A DNA stretch of 64,000 nt from Bacillota bacterium (GCA_013177945.1 JABLXW010000020.1:101578-165577), one strand, 5' to 3'. Counted from the first letter of the stretch, positions 1-8,658 are shown. The notes: a model not told the origin generated them from the letters alone. A program made the numbers and translations.

Positions 1-125
1 TTATAGAGCCCGCCAACAAACCCGAAAACATAGACTTTCTTGCGTGGTGCTGTCCCGGTGGGGTCGGTCGGCAGGTTGATGAAACCGTCAGTTGCAAACA
101 GGTTCCAGAAATACCTTTTTGGCAT
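1..125 (-). CDS. N-terminus of a probable multicopper oxidase (runs off the left edge)
   Basis: An ATG at 125 opens 41 codons with no stop before the window edge. A purine-rich AGGGGG ribosome site lies about 8 bases upstream. The start of the peptide, with NLFATDGFINLP followed by KKVYVFGFVGG, resembles the first strand of clostridial multicopper oxidases, which oxidise metals or phenolics outside the cytoplasm or in spore coats. No copper ligand lies in the visible part, so the name rests only on resemblance of the first 40 residues. It could be another cupredoxin-fold protein. Confidence 0.4.
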   Translation of the reverse strand, partial: MPKRYFWNLFATDGFINLPTDPTGTAPRKKVYVFGFVGGLY

Positions 126-256
126 GATTAACCCCCTTAAAAACCAAGTCAGTGGTTGATGGTTTTTATATTTTATGATTTACCGGTACAATCGGTTCCC
201 GGTTTTCGATCTCCGCACTGATGCTGAAGCGCCGACGAATGGCAACAACCGATTAC

Positions 257-574
257 CTAAGTAAACCCACGTTCGCACACGGGAACCGCCACGTGCGGGG
301 CTGTGCCGTCGATCAGCGCAACGCGCAAAGCCGGGATCACAACGGCATCGAGCGATTCGTTGTCGGAGGAACACCAGTGAAACTCGATATCATAACCCCG
401 TTCCTGCATCTCTTCCCCAATCCGCTGCATAAAAGTGGACTTCCCGACACCGGGACCCCCTTTAATAACAAAAATCCTGGCGGCGTCCTCTTCGATGATA
501 TTGTCGTAAAAGGAATAGAATCCGAGGCAGGTATTCCCGCCGGGAAAAACCATCCTGACCTTCCCTTTACCCAA
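257..574 (-). pseudogene. Truncated P-loop ATPase (PRK06851-like)
   Basis: The reading frame most likely begins at TTG 574, about 8 bases after a GAGAGGGGG ribosome site. It encodes the N-terminal part of a conserved clostridial P-loop ATPase of unknown role: FPGGNT, then the Walker A motif GGPGVGKSTF, then the family-typical HWCSSDNESLD and ALIDGTAPH. After that block the sequence turns into unrelated residues and stops at 257, giving about 105 residues where the family has about 370. The break near base 290 looks like a deletion or recombination junction. The Walker A motif is intact but the rest of the ATPase is missing, so function is unlikely. Confidence 0.6.
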
Positions 575-698
575 AACGAAAACCCCCTCTCGAAAAACTT
601 GGTTGGCTAAGGCTTCACACAAAAGATCACAAAAAAAGCGTCTACCGCGAGACGCTCCTCTCACTATCTTTATTTAATTTATTAGGCCTCCTCCCCAA

Positions 699-1628
699 TT
701 ATTCCTGAAGAGGATCAGCTTTTTTTGAAGCTTTCTGCACCGGCAAGGCAGCTTCTTCCCGTTTCTGGTCCAGGTAGTGGACGGCGCTTAAGGCTGCTGT
801 GAGGCCCTCACCCACCGCTTTCCCCACCTGATAGGGTTTTCCGGTGCAGTCACCTGCGGCAAAGACGCCGGGGATGTTTGTCGCCATCCCCCGGTCCACA
901 ACAATGGCGCCATCCTGGATCCGGAGCCCTTCCACAAGGCGCTCGGCAGGAGCCACCTCCCGGATGATGAAGACCCCGGCCACGGGCAGTTCCCCTGAAG
1001 CCAGGGCAAGGCCCGTTACCCTTTCCCGGCCCAAAACCCTCAGGGGCTGCTCCCGCCGCACTTCAACCCGGGGATCCACCCTGATTTCCCCGTGGTAGCG
1101 GGGAAAGAAGTAGACCTTCCTGCAGATTTCGGCGAGGAAGTTAACCTCCTCCTCGGCCTGGGGCGTCTCCCCGATCACCGCCACATCCTGGTCCCGGTAA
1201 AGGGGGCCATCGCAGGTGGCACAGTACCCCAAACCCCGCCCCAAAAGCTCCTTTTCGCCGGGCAGAAAACGGGCCTGCTGAACCCCTGTTGCCAGAATCA
1301 CCGCCCGGCTCCGGTAGATCCGGTTCTCCCGCGTCACACAGGTGAATTCCGTTCCGGGGTAGATGTTTTCGACACGCTCCCGCTCCAGCACCGCACCCAG
1401 GCCCCGGGCGTGCTCAAGAAACCGCTGCTGGAGTTCCACGCCTGAAATTTCGGGAAAGCCGGGATAATTTCTGATTTCCGGGGCCTTTTCAAGCCGCCGG
1501 GAGCCCATTTCCGCGCTCAAAATGAGCACGCTTTTCTCCCGGAGCCGCCCGTTAACCGCCGCCGCCAGACCGGCGGGGCCCGCCCCCACGATCAGCAAAT
1601 CCCAAACTTGAGGTTTTGCCTGATTCAA
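699..1628 (-). CDS. Thioredoxin-reductase-like flavoprotein with a degenerate NADPH site
   Basis: A 309-residue cytoplasmic flavoprotein of the low-molecular-weight thioredoxin reductase family. The FAD-binding GAGPAG is at residues 15-20, the redox pair CATC at 136-139, and the second FAD signature GVFAAGDCTGK near 254-264. The dinucleotide fold after the CXXC reads VIGETPQAEEE (151-161) and lacks the GGGxSA glycine motif of NADPH-dependent enzymes. Clostridial ferredoxin-dependent flavin thioredoxin reductases are known to have lost that motif, so electrons may come from ferredoxin or another donor (inference). It lies 15 bases downstream of the DUF1786 gene and is probably co-transcribed with it. 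Confidence 0.85.
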   Translation of the reverse strand: MNQAKPQVWDLLIVGAGPAGLAAAVNGRLREKSVLILSAEMGSRRLEKAPEIRNYPGFPEISGVELQQRFLEHARGLGAVLERERVENIYPGTEFTCVTRENRIYRSRAVILATGVQQARFLPGEKELLGRGLGYCATCDGPLYRDQDVAVIGETPQAEEEVNFLAEICRKVYFFPRYHGEIRVDPRVEVRREQPLRVLGRERVTGLALASGELPVAGVFIIREVAPAERLVEGLRIQDGAIVVDRGMATNIPGVFAAGDCTGKPYQVGKAVGEGLTAALSAVHYLDQKREEAALPVQKASKKADPLQE

Positions 1629-1643
1629 GTTCGATCACCCCCA

Positions 1644-2693
1644 TCAGCCTCTATCAGCTTCTAGAAATTCTTTGAGAGACGCAACCAGCCCAAAACACCC
1701 GCTCAGCATCATATCTCCGCAGGGAACCGCAAAGTAGCCCAGGCCCTCCGCAAGCCTGCGCCGGGGGCCCGTAACCGCCACGAACTCAAAACAGCCGGGA
1801 TCGGGCGCCTCCGGGTGCCAGGCGCAGCCGTGCCCGCCGTCTGCATAAACCTCTTCGTTGGCCACTTTCCCCTCCCGGAACCGGGCCAGGAAATTCCGCA
1901 GCTTTTCCGGAGTCATCAAGCCTGTGTGGTGCTCGAAAATTCCCCAGATGCGGTCCCCCCGGACAAGTGCGGCCAGGACATGCTGATTTCCCACATTCAC
2001 AACCATCACTCCGGCCTGCTGCCGCGCCGCCACTACAGGGTCCAGAAGCGCGCCCCGGATTGCCGCAGCCCCCGTATCCATTAAAAAGGCGCCCGGGACA
2101 GCCTCCTGCACCGCCCGCATCCTGGTCAGGTAAGGAGGGATTTCCCGGTAAATCAGGTCAACAAGCCGTCCCCCCTGGGCAAGAAACCGCTCCCAGTGTT
2201 CAAAGCGGAATTTCCGGTTGCTTTTTCCAATTGCCTCACCGTGATCCTGGACCGCAACCGCCACGGTCTCCGGAAGCTCCACATCGAAGAAAGCCAGCGC
2301 CTGCCGGAGATCGTCCAGAACCACATCCTGCAGGTAAAGGCCGATGCAGTTTTCCTCGGGAGGCTGCTCAACGATTCGTACACCCAGTGCTTCTACTTCG
2401 CGGGGATCGTCCCGGATGGTCTTTGCGGCGCGGGGTGTGGCGTAGACCCGCAGCCCGGCTTCCAGGTGCCTTTTTAAGGCACGCACCAGGGGCCCTCCCC
2501 CCATCAGATTCCCGCACAGAAAAACGCTCTGGCCGCGCGCCGTTGCCCGAGCAACGCGGCCGGCGAAGATCTGGGTCTGAGAGGGAAGCACCAGCTTGAC
2601 GCAGTTCTCCACCGCCTTCCCTTCCTCGTAGAGCAGAATATCCTGCGTCCCGGCCCCGACATCAACGGCCAGGACAGAAAACCTGTCCGGCAA
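1644..2693 (-). CDS. DUF1786 family protein
   Basis: A 349-residue protein with the N-terminal signature LAVDVGAGTQDILLY (residues 8-22), which resembles the phosphate-1 loop of the sugar kinase / Hsp70 / actin fold, and further conserved blocks such as FLCGNLMGGG, AVAVQDHGEA and DTGAAAIRGALLD. These are typical of DUF1786, found in anaerobic bacteria and archaea and often auto-named a pyruvate-formate-lyase-activating enzyme without evidence. The biochemical role is unknown. It precedes the thioredoxin-reductase-like gene by 15 bases, which suggests a shared operon. Confidence 0.8.
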   Translation of the reverse strand: MPDRFSVLAVDVGAGTQDILLYEEGKAVENCVKLVLPSQTQIFAGRVARATARGQSVFLCGNLMGGGPLVRALKRHLEAGLRVYATPRAAKTIRDDPREVEALGVRIVEQPPEENCIGLYLQDVVLDDLRQALAFFDVELPETVAVAVQDHGEAIGKSNRKFRFEHWERFLAQGGRLVDLIYREIPPYLTRMRAVQEAVPGAFLMDTGAAAIRGALLDPVVAARQQAGVMVVNVGNQHVLAALVRGDRIWGIFEHHTGLMTPEKLRNFLARFREGKVANEEVYADGGHGCAWHPEAPDPGCFEFVAVTGPRRRLAEGLGYFAVPCGDMMLSGCFGLVASLKEFLEADRG

Positions 2694-2862
2694 GGCAATA
2701 ACCTCCTTTGAACTTGTGGCAGGATCCTACGAACAAATTTCGGTTCAATCTGGCCAATCCAGCAGGAACTGGCTTTTTAAAAGAAGAATTATGCTAAAAC
2801 CTTTATTTTTTCAATAAGACTTTAAGAAAAATAACAAGACCAAAAGTCCAGAGGGGAAGGCG

Positions 2863-3987
2863 ATGATCAGAATCAGCCTTGAAAACACCCGGCCGGGGAT
2901 GATTCTGGCTCGAGACATCTGCAGCGCCGAGGGCAAAGTGCTGCTGGCAGCCGGGGTCAGGCTGGATGAGCGTTACCTCGCCAGACTAAAAGAACTCGGG
3001 ATTCCTGCGGTCTACGTCTGCGACCGGCTTACCGAAGGGATTGAGATCGTCGACGTGGTTTCTGCAGAAACCCGGCTGCAGGCCCTTGCCACGGTCAAAA
3101 ATCTCTTTCAAGAAGCGTGGGATGCCCGGCGCCTGAACATCAAAGGCGCCCGCAAAACCGTAGACAACATCATCAGCGAAATTCTCTACAATAAAAACGC
3201 CCTGATTAATCTGGCGGAAGTCCGCGCCTATGACGACTACACCTTTGCCCACTCCGTGAACGTCTGCGTCCTCTCCATCGTCACCGGCATCTCCCTCAAC
3301 CTTAGCAGAAATCAACTCTGCGAACTGGGGATCGGGGCCCTGCTCCATGACATCGGAAAAACCCGGATCGACCGCAGCCTGCTCAACAAGATCGAGCCCC
3401 TCAGCGTCAGCGAATTCGAAGTGATCAAAAAACACAGCGCAGAAGGCTTCGAGATCCTGCGCCAGTATCCGGAACTTTCGCTCCTTTCGGCCCACGTCGC
3501 CTTCCAGCACCACGAGCGGTTCGACGGAAGCGGCTACCCCCGCGGCTTGCGGGGACAGGAAATTCACGCCTACGCGATGATCACGGCTGTTGCCGATGTT
3601 TTCGACGCCCTGACCTCGGACAGAGTTTACTGCCGGGGCTTCCTGCCCCACGAAGCCCTTGATTTAATTACGGCGCAGGCCGGGGTGCTGTTTGATCGCG
3701 TTGTCGTCAATGCTTTTTTAGAAAACATTGCCCCGTATCCCGTAACCACTATGGTACAGTTAAATACGGGAGAAATCGGGATCGTGGTGGATGTCAACCG
3801 CGGCCGCCAGCACCGTCCGGTGGTCCGGGTTCTTTTCGACGGCAGCCTCCAGGAAATCCCCGGCTTCCACGAAATAGACCTGGCGAAACACGAAAACATC
3901 TATATCGCCCGCGTGCTGGCTCCGGGGGAGTTTCCTCCCCCAACCAGCTTCTGCGCCGAGGAAACGGTTTCTCCCTCCCGGCCGTGA
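2863..3987 (+). CDS. HD-GYP domain protein, probable cyclic-di-GMP phosphodiesterase
   Basis: A 374-residue cytoplasmic protein. An N-terminal region of about 110 residues of unknown fold is followed by a complete HD-GYP domain: the metal-binding HD of HDIGK at 162-166, HHERFDGSGYP at 216-226, and VADVFDALTSDR near 243-254. This family hydrolyses cyclic di-GMP and so affects motility, biofilm or sporulation signalling. About 80 residues follow the domain (TTMVQLNTGEIGIVVDVN onward), a tail seen in related clostridial proteins. The ATG is preceded by GAGGGGAAGG with good spacing. It is divergent from the DUF1786 gene and appears monocistronic. Confidence 0.9.
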   Translation: MIRISLENTRPGMILARDICSAEGKVLLAAGVRLDERYLARLKELGIPAVYVCDRLTEGIEIVDVVSAETRLQALATVKNLFQEAWDARRLNIKGARKTVDNIISEILYNKNALINLAEVRAYDDYTFAHSVNVCVLSIVTGISLNLSRNQLCELGIGALLHDIGKTRIDRSLLNKIEPLSVSEFEVIKKHSAEGFEILRQYPELSLLSAHVAFQHHERFDGSGYPRGLRGQEIHAYAMITAVADVFDALTSDRVYCRGFLPHEALDLITAQAGVLFDRVVVNAFLENIAPYPVTTMVQLNTGEIGIVVDVNRGRQHRPVVRVLFDGSLQEIPGFHEIDLAKHENIYIARVLAPGEFPPPTSFCAEETVSPSRP

Positions 3988-3993
3988 AAAACT

Positions 3994-4512
3994 TTAAGGC
4001 AGCAGAATCCGCTCCCCGATCTTGGCGCGTCTGAAGGCAAGATGATAAAAAACCGCTTTGTTTAAATTTTCCGGATTTCCTCCATAGCGTTCCACAATAT
4101 CAATGCACAAATTCCAGAAGGATGAAAAGGGATTAAGGGAGGCGCCCAGGTTCGCGTAAATCGCCCTTCCTTTATCCGTAATCCGCAGGCCGGGCCCTTC
4201 AAAAAGCTTTTCCTTCTTTAAATCTTCAAGAATGCGCTGGACGATCCGGCTGTGGGCCCCGGTCCGGGTGCGGACAAAATCATAGAAACCCAGCTGCTGC
4301 CGCTCCGTTTTTTCGGCGCTGACCAGAAAAAGAAGGTTGTGAAGGGAACGGGCAGACTCAAAAGTATAACACATGAGGAGACGCAAAATCAGGATATGCT
4401 GGACGGTATAGGAAATCACGGGGGCCTGCACTCCTGTTTTACGGCTTGAGCCTGGCAGAACCAGTCCTGCTAATTTTAAGAATTTCTTTATCTTTATAGT
4501 AATTTCCTGCAC
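3994..4512 (-). CDS. Hypothetical protein with a possible winged-helix segment
   Basis: A 172-residue frame with a GTG start and only a weak ribosome site, so the true start may be internal. No family was recognised. The middle, roughly residues 85-120, has the pattern of a winged helix: a helix with GAHSRIVQRILEDLKKEKL followed by a strand-turn GLRITDKGRAIY, as in DUF-type PadR/ArsR relatives. That would suggest a small DNA-binding protein. The gene converges on the HD-GYP gene with 6 bases between the stops. Codon use matches its neighbours. Confidence 0.55.
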   Translation of the reverse strand: MQEITIKIKKFLKLAGLVLPGSSRKTGVQAPVISYTVQHILILRLLMCYTFESARSLHNLLFLVSAEKTERQQLGFYDFVRTRTGAHSRIVQRILEDLKKEKLFEGPGLRITDKGRAIYANLGASLNPFSSFWNLCIDIVERYGGNPENLNKAVFYHLAFRRAKIGERILLP

Positions 4513-4571
4513 CGAAAAAAAATTCGCCCCATGCTTCGACAGCAGGAGCAGGTTCCGCGCATTAAAATGCC

Positions 4572-5432
4572 CTAAACAGGATTCTGCCGTACGTATTCCT
4601 GGTAGGCGGCGCGCAGGCTCACCGCAGCCGGTCCCGGTCTTCCCGAACCGATGGGGAACCCGTCCAGGGAGACGAGAGGCATCACCTCAAGCAGGGAGCT
4701 GGTGAGAAAAGCCTCCTCGGCCTTCCTGAAGTCTTCGGGCAAAACGATTTTCTCCGCAACCGAAAACCCAAGTTCGCCGGCGAGAGAAAGGACGATTTCC
4801 CGGGTAATCCCCGGCAGAAGCCCGCTCTCCGGGTGGGGTGTGATGATCGAGCGGCCCTGGAAAACAAGAAAAACGTTGCTGATCGTCCCTTCGGCCACCT
4901 CCCCTTTGATGTTCAAAAAGATCCCCTCATCCGCCCCGGCCGCGGCCGCCTCCCGGCGCCCCAGCACATTTTCCAGATAGTTGAGGGATTTCAACCTCAC
5001 AAGAGGGGAAAGGTGGTTGCGGGGAAAGCTGACGGTCGCGGCGCGAAAACCACGCGCATAAGCAGCAGGGGGGTAGGGTTCCCCCGGGTGGGCAGTAATG
5101 ACAACGGTAGGTTTGATGCCAGGAGGGGAAAGCAGCCCCCGGGGGGACTCCCCCCGGGCTACCGTCACCCTCAGAGACCCCTCGGCGAGGCCCGAGGCCT
5201 CAAGGAGCGCTTCCACACCGGTCTTAAGCTCTTCACCTGGAAAGGGTATCTGGAGCACCTGACACCCCGCCGCCAGCCGCGCCAGGTGCCGCCTCCAGGC
5301 AAAAGGTTTTCCCCGGTAGACCCGAACCGTCTCAAACAGGCCGTCCCCGTAAAGGAACCCCCTTTCTCCAATCCCCAGCGAGGGAGCGTTCTCGGGGACC
5401 AGGCGCCCCCTCACCCAGGCAAAGCCAGGCAC
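4572..5432 (-). CDS. pabC: Aminodeoxychorismate lyase (class IV PLP enzyme)
   Basis: A 286-residue fold-type IV PLP enzyme. Family blocks are GERGFLYGDGLFETVRVYRG near 22-41, the lysine segment LVRLKSLNYLENVLGRREA that should carry the Schiff-base lysine, GTISNVFLV, and EAFLTSSLLEVMPL near the C-terminus. PabC eliminates pyruvate from 4-amino-4-deoxychorismate to give p-aminobenzoate for folate. Branched-chain and D-amino acid transaminases share the fold, but position as last gene after pabA and pabB favours pabC. Its start overlaps the end of pabB by 22 bases, which points to translational coupling. Confidence 0.88.
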   Translation of the reverse strand: MPGFAWVRGRLVPENAPSLGIGERGFLYGDGLFETVRVYRGKPFAWRRHLARLAAGCQVLQIPFPGEELKTGVEALLEASGLAEGSLRVTVARGESPRGLLSPPGIKPTVVITAHPGEPYPPAAYARGFRAATVSFPRNHLSPLVRLKSLNYLENVLGRREAAAAGADEGIFLNIKGEVAEGTISNVFLVFQGRSIITPHPESGLLPGITREIVLSLAGELGFSVAEKIVLPEDFRKAEEAFLTSSLLEVMPLVSLDGFPIGSGRPGPAAVSLRAAYQEYVRQNPV

Positions 5433-6856
5433 TCCTCAACCACCCCCTCTTCGTACCCCAGCGCCCGGAGAAGGGCGCGCGCCTTGTAAATGGTTTCCCA
5501 GTACTCCGCATCGGGGTCCGAATCGGCGACAATCCCGCCTCCCACCTGGAAGTATGCGGTCCCGTCTTTGATGATAAAGGTGCGAATCACGATGTTTAAA
5601 TCGGCAGATCCGTCAAATCCCAAATAACCGAGGGAGCCGGTATAGATTCCCCTTTTGACAGGCTCCAGTTCCTCGATGATTTCCATCGCCCTGATTTTAG
5701 GAGCTCCGGTAATGGAGCCGCCCGGGCAGGTCGCCATCAAAAGGTCGACCAGGTCCCTGCCTGGAGCAAGGGTTCCCCTTACCGTCGAGACCAGATGAAA
5801 CACGGTGGCATACTCCTCAAGGCAGATCAGTTCCGGGACGTGAACGCTTCCAAAGCTGCATACCCGCCCCAGGTCGTTGCGCTCCAGGTCGACGATCATC
5901 ACCAGTTCCGCCCGGTCCTTTTCGCTGTTTAAAAGCTCCGTCCGGAGGCGCCGGTCCTCGGCAGGGGTTCTCCCCCGCCGGCGCGTCCCCTTGATGGGGC
6001 GCGTCTCCACCACCCCGTTTCTCACCTGGAGAAACCTCTCCGGTGAAGCGCTGGCAACAACTGCTTCGGGGTAATTGAGGTAGGCAGAAAAGGGGGCAGG
6101 GTTGATCCTGCGCAGCCTGCAGTAGAGGGACCAGGGTGAGCCTGCCAGCGGGCAGGAAAAGCGCTGGGAAAGGTTGACCTGGAAAATATCTCCTGCTGCA
6201 ATGTAATCCTTCGCCCGCTGGACCGCCCTCCGGTAGGTTTCGCGGGTGAAGTGCCCTGTAATCTTCGAGGCATTTCCCGGCAGAAAGGGCTCCTCCTGTT
6301 CACGTGCCGGAAGCCGGGCAAAGCTCTGGGAAACAAGGGCCTCAAGCTCTTCCAGCCTCCGGCGCGCCCGCGCCGGGGCATTTTCGCCCGACTCAGGCAA
6401 TCCGGTGGAGGTCAGGTATGCCTTCCCCTCCAGGTGATCTATTACCACCAGGCGGTCGTAAAATCCCAGATAGCAGTCAGGCAACCCCAGGTCGTCCTCG
6501 GCCCAGTTAGGGAGCTTCTCCAGCTGCCAGCCCAGATCATAGGCAAAGTAGCCGAAGGCACCCGCGGCCACCGGCACCGGAGCAGAAGAAGGAACCTGGC
6601 AGCGCCGGAGCAGTTCTTTCAAAACAGGAAAGGGATTGGCCCTTCTTTCCCGCCAGGCTCCCCCTTCCCAGATGGCAACCCGGTCCCCTTTCGACCTGAA
6701 GACCAGGAAGGGGTCGCTTCCCAGAAAAGAGTAGCGCCCCAAACGCTCGGGGTTCATTCCGCTGTCCAGGAAGAAGCTGAAGGGCCGCTCCCTTAAGAGT
6801 TCGAAGACCTGAACCGGATCGAAAGGGCCGGTTTCTTTAATAATCATCATTGGCAA
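5411..6856 (-). CDS. pabB: Aminodeoxychorismate synthase component I
   Basis: A 481-residue chorismate-utilising enzyme of the TrpE/PabB family. The N-terminal subdomain ends near 190 and the catalytic domain follows with DIFQVNLSQRF, RPIKGTRRRGR (PIKGT at 287-291), LVMIVDLERNDLGRV and PGGSITGAPKIRAMEIIEELE. The lysine in PIKGT is the nucleophile typical of PabB, where anthranilate synthases have PIAGT, so this enzyme should aminate chorismate to aminodeoxychorismate, with ammonia supplied by PabA. It overlaps the DAHP synthase gene upstream by 20 bases and pabC downstream by 22. Confidence 0.93.
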   Translation of the reverse strand: MPMMIIKETGPFDPVQVFELLRERPFSFFLDSGMNPERLGRYSFLGSDPFLVFRSKGDRVAIWEGGAWRERRANPFPVLKELLRRCQVPSSAPVPVAAGAFGYFAYDLGWQLEKLPNWAEDDLGLPDCYLGFYDRLVVIDHLEGKAYLTSTGLPESGENAPARARRRLEELEALVSQSFARLPAREQEEPFLPGNASKITGHFTRETYRRAVQRAKDYIAAGDIFQVNLSQRFSCPLAGSPWSLYCRLRRINPAPFSAYLNYPEAVVASASPERFLQVRNGVVETRPIKGTRRRGRTPAEDRRLRTELLNSEKDRAELVMIVDLERNDLGRVCSFGSVHVPELICLEEYATVFHLVSTVRGTLAPGRDLVDLLMATCPGGSITGAPKIRAMEIIEELEPVKRGIYTGSLGYLGFDGSADLNIVIRTFIIKDGTAYFQVGGGIVADSDPDAEYWETIYKARALLRALGYEEGVVEECLALPG

Positions 6857-7745
6857 CCCCCTGGCTGATTTTCAGTGTTCTCCCGGCGCGGCAAATCCAC
6901 TCTTCATCCCTGACCAGACGGCCGACGGCCCGCGCCACCCTTCTTAAATCCCGCACCAGCCGGGAAAATTCTTTCAAGTTCAGAGACTGCCGGCCGTCGC
7001 AGAGGGCCGCTGCCGGATTGGGGTGCACTTCGATGAGGAGGCCGTCGGCCCCGGCGGCAACGGCGGCCCGCGCCAGCGCTCCGACAAGCTCCCGCTTCCC
7101 GGCGGCATGACTGGGGTCCACCACCACCGGATAGGGGCCCAGCTCTTTCAGGACCGGCACCGCACTCAGGTCCAGGGTGTTCCTGGTCTGGGTCTCGAAG
7201 GTGCGGATTCCCCGTTCGCACAAGATAATTTCCTCATTCCCTGCCGCCCTGATGTGCTCCGCCGCCAGCAGCCATTCCTCGCAGGTTGCAGCCATGCCCC
7301 GCTTCAGCAGAACGGGGCGTCCGCTTCTCCCGACCTCCCGGAGCAGGGCAAAGTTCTGCATGTTCCGGCTCCCAACCTGCAAGATGTCTGCGTAAGCCGC
7401 CACCAGCTCCACGTCCCGGGGGTCCAGGACCTCGGTGACAACAGCCATTCCCGTGAACTCCCTGGCCTCCGCCAGGATCTGGAGCCCAGCCCTGCCCAGG
7501 CCTGCAAAACTGTAAGGGCTGGTCCGGGGCTTGAAAGCTCCCCCTCTCAGCACCCGCACCCCTATCTGGCGCAGGGCGCGGGCGCAGGCCAGAAGGGACT
7601 CCCTTTCTTCCACAGCGCAGGGCCCCGCCATCAGGACGACCTCGGGGCTCCCGAAAACAACCTCTCCCACCGCGACCGTCTTCTTGGGCTCGCGGGGCTG
7701 CAGGTGGTCTTCCATTGCAATAACCCCCCTTCCGAATCGGTTCAC
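6837..7745 (-). CDS. aroF: 3-deoxy-7-phosphoheptulonate (DAHP) synthase, type I-beta
   Basis: A 302-residue DAHP synthase of the KDPS-like I-beta subfamily, the entry enzyme of the shikimate pathway. Visible blocks are MAGPCAVE (near 39-46), [35 protein letters not shown] and [12 protein letters not shown], which carry the PEP, sugar-phosphate and metal ligands. Only about 35 residues precede the catalytic core, too few for the ferredoxin-like or ACT regulatory domain of Thermotoga-type enzymes, so feedback inhibition by that domain is not expected. A 4-base overlap with pabA and 20 bases with pabB place it inside the pab operon. Confidence 0.92.
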   Translation of the reverse strand: MNRFGRGVIAMEDHLQPREPKKTVAVGEVVFGSPEVVLMAGPCAVEERESLLACARALRQIGVRVLRGGAFKPRTSPYSFAGLGRAGLQILAEAREFTGMAVVTEVLDPRDVELVAAYADILQVGSRNMQNFALLREVGRSGRPVLLKRGMAATCEEWLLAAEHIRAAGNEEIILCERGIRTFETQTRNTLDLSAVPVLKELGPYPVVVDPSHAAGKRELVGALARAAVAAGADGLLIEVHPNPAAALCDGRQSLNLKEFSRLVRDLRRVARAVGRLVRDEEWICRAGRTLKISQGVANDDY

Positions 7746-8353
7746 GGCACAGGCCTGCCCGCCCGGGCAAAATTCCTGTTCCAGGCCTCTGCCTGCTCTA
7801 AGAAGTTGCGCAGAAGGGGCTTCCCCTCTTCCGTGAGGATGGACTCCGGATGAAACTGGACCCCCTCCACAAAAAACTCTCTGTGCCGGATCCCCATGAT
7901 CTCCCCCTGATCGGTTTCGGCGGCAATCTCAAGACAGGGAGGGAGGGTTTCCCGCCGCACGATCAGGGAGTGGTAGCGTGTCGCCTCGAAAGGATTCTTT
8001 AAACCGGTATAAATCGTGCGCCCGTCGTGGTAAATGAGGGAGGTCTTCCCGTGCATCAAGCGGGGCGCCCGGACGACTTCCCCTCCGAAGGCCTGGCCGA
8101 TCGCTTGGTGGCCGAGACAAACGCCTAAAATGGGGATCTTTCCTGCAAAGCGGGCAATCAAATCCAGGCAGATCCCTGCCTCGTTGGGGGTGCAGGGGCC
8201 CGGTGAAAGGAGGATTGCCGTTGGAGCCAGCGCCTCAATTTCTGCCAGCGTAATGGCATCGTTCCGGTAGACCTTGATCTCCTGACCCATTTCCCCCAGA
8301 TACTGAACCAGGTTAAAAGTAAAGGAATCATAGTTGTCGATCATCAAAAGCAA
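7742..8353 (-). CDS. pabA: Glutamine amidotransferase of aminodeoxychorismate/anthranilate synthase
   Basis: A 203-residue class I glutamine amidotransferase. The oxyanion block is [13 protein letters not shown], the nucleophile is the cysteine of [15 protein letters not shown] near residue 79, and the histidine-glutamate pair is in [13 protein letters not shown]. It releases ammonia from glutamine for PabB, and in organisms with one such subunit also for TrpE. The most likely start is TTG 8353, preceded by GGGAGGGG; an ATG three codons later is possible. It is the first gene of the operon and lies behind a TRAP-type leader, consistent with a role shared between folate and tryptophan synthesis. 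Confidence 0.92.
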   Translation of the reverse strand: MLLMIDNYDSFTFNLVQYLGEMGQEIKVYRNDAITLAEIEALAPTAILLSPGPCTPNEAGICLDLIARFAGKIPILGVCLGHQAIGQAFGGEVVRAPRLMHGKTSLIYHDGRTIYTGLKNPFEATRYHSLIVRRETLPPCLEIAAETDQGEIMGIRHREFFVEGVQFHPESILTEEGKPLLRNFLEQAEAWNRNFARAGRPVP

Positions 8354-8431
8354 GGTATCCCCTCCCTAAATTGCCTGCAATCGGGATTACACCAATCCGA
8401 ACGTTCCCAACCTGCCCAACTCTTCAGTAAC

Positions 8432-8457
8432 AAAAAAACCAGTACCGAAGTACTGGT
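8432..8457 (-). terminator. Attenuator hairpin in the pabA leader
   Basis: On the minus strand ACCAGTAC, TTCG and GTACTGGT form a perfect 8-bp stem with a tetraloop, followed directly by a run of seven T (stem 8457-8450 and 8445-8438, T-run through 8432). This is a textbook intrinsic terminator about 80 bases ahead of the pabA start. A competing pairing is visible: GTCTGG (8470-8465) can pair with CCAG-T-AC (8456-8450, one bulge), which would remove the 5' arm of the terminator and act as an antiterminator. Confidence 0.88.
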
Positions 8458-8472
8458 CCGCATCCCAGACAG

Positions 8473-8526
8473 CTCCGCGTCGTCTCATCTCGGCTTCCCT
8501 CGGCTCACCTCGTCTCAACTCATCTT
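8473..8526 (-). promoter_or_regulatory. TRAP (MtrB)-type RNA binding site, 11 NAG-like triplets
   Basis: Read on the minus strand, eight perfect GAG triplets (first bases at 8521, 8516, 8511, 8506, 8501, 8491, 8486, 8475) and three imperfect ones (AAG at 8526 and 8496, GAC at 8481) follow each other with nine 2-base spacers and one 3-base spacer. That gives 11 triplets in register, the number bound by the 11-subunit ring of the tryptophan RNA-binding attenuation protein, whose sites are GAG/UAG repeats with 2-3 base spacers. The site lies between the promoter and the attenuator. Binding with tryptophan would be expected to favour the terminator. mtrB itself is not in this window. Confidence 0.85.
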
Positions 8527-8572
8527 ATGCAGTTTTAAATTAATTTAATTTCACTCCTATACCCTGCCCTTA

Positions 8573-8601
8573 ACTTTACCACAGCCGCCTCCAGGTGTCA
8601 A
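8573..8601 (-). promoter_or_regulatory. Sigma-A-type promoter of the pab operon
   Basis: On the minus strand a perfect TTGACA (8601-8596) is followed after 17 bases by TAAAGT (8578-8573, four of six matches to the consensus). Transcription would begin near 8566, leaving a leader of about 210 bases that contains the TRAP-type site and the attenuator. Confidence 0.7.
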
Positions 8602-8658
8602 CCTGCATTTCCGGCTCAATTTCGAAAGCTCCCCAAGTTTAGTTTCAAGCTGGCAGCC

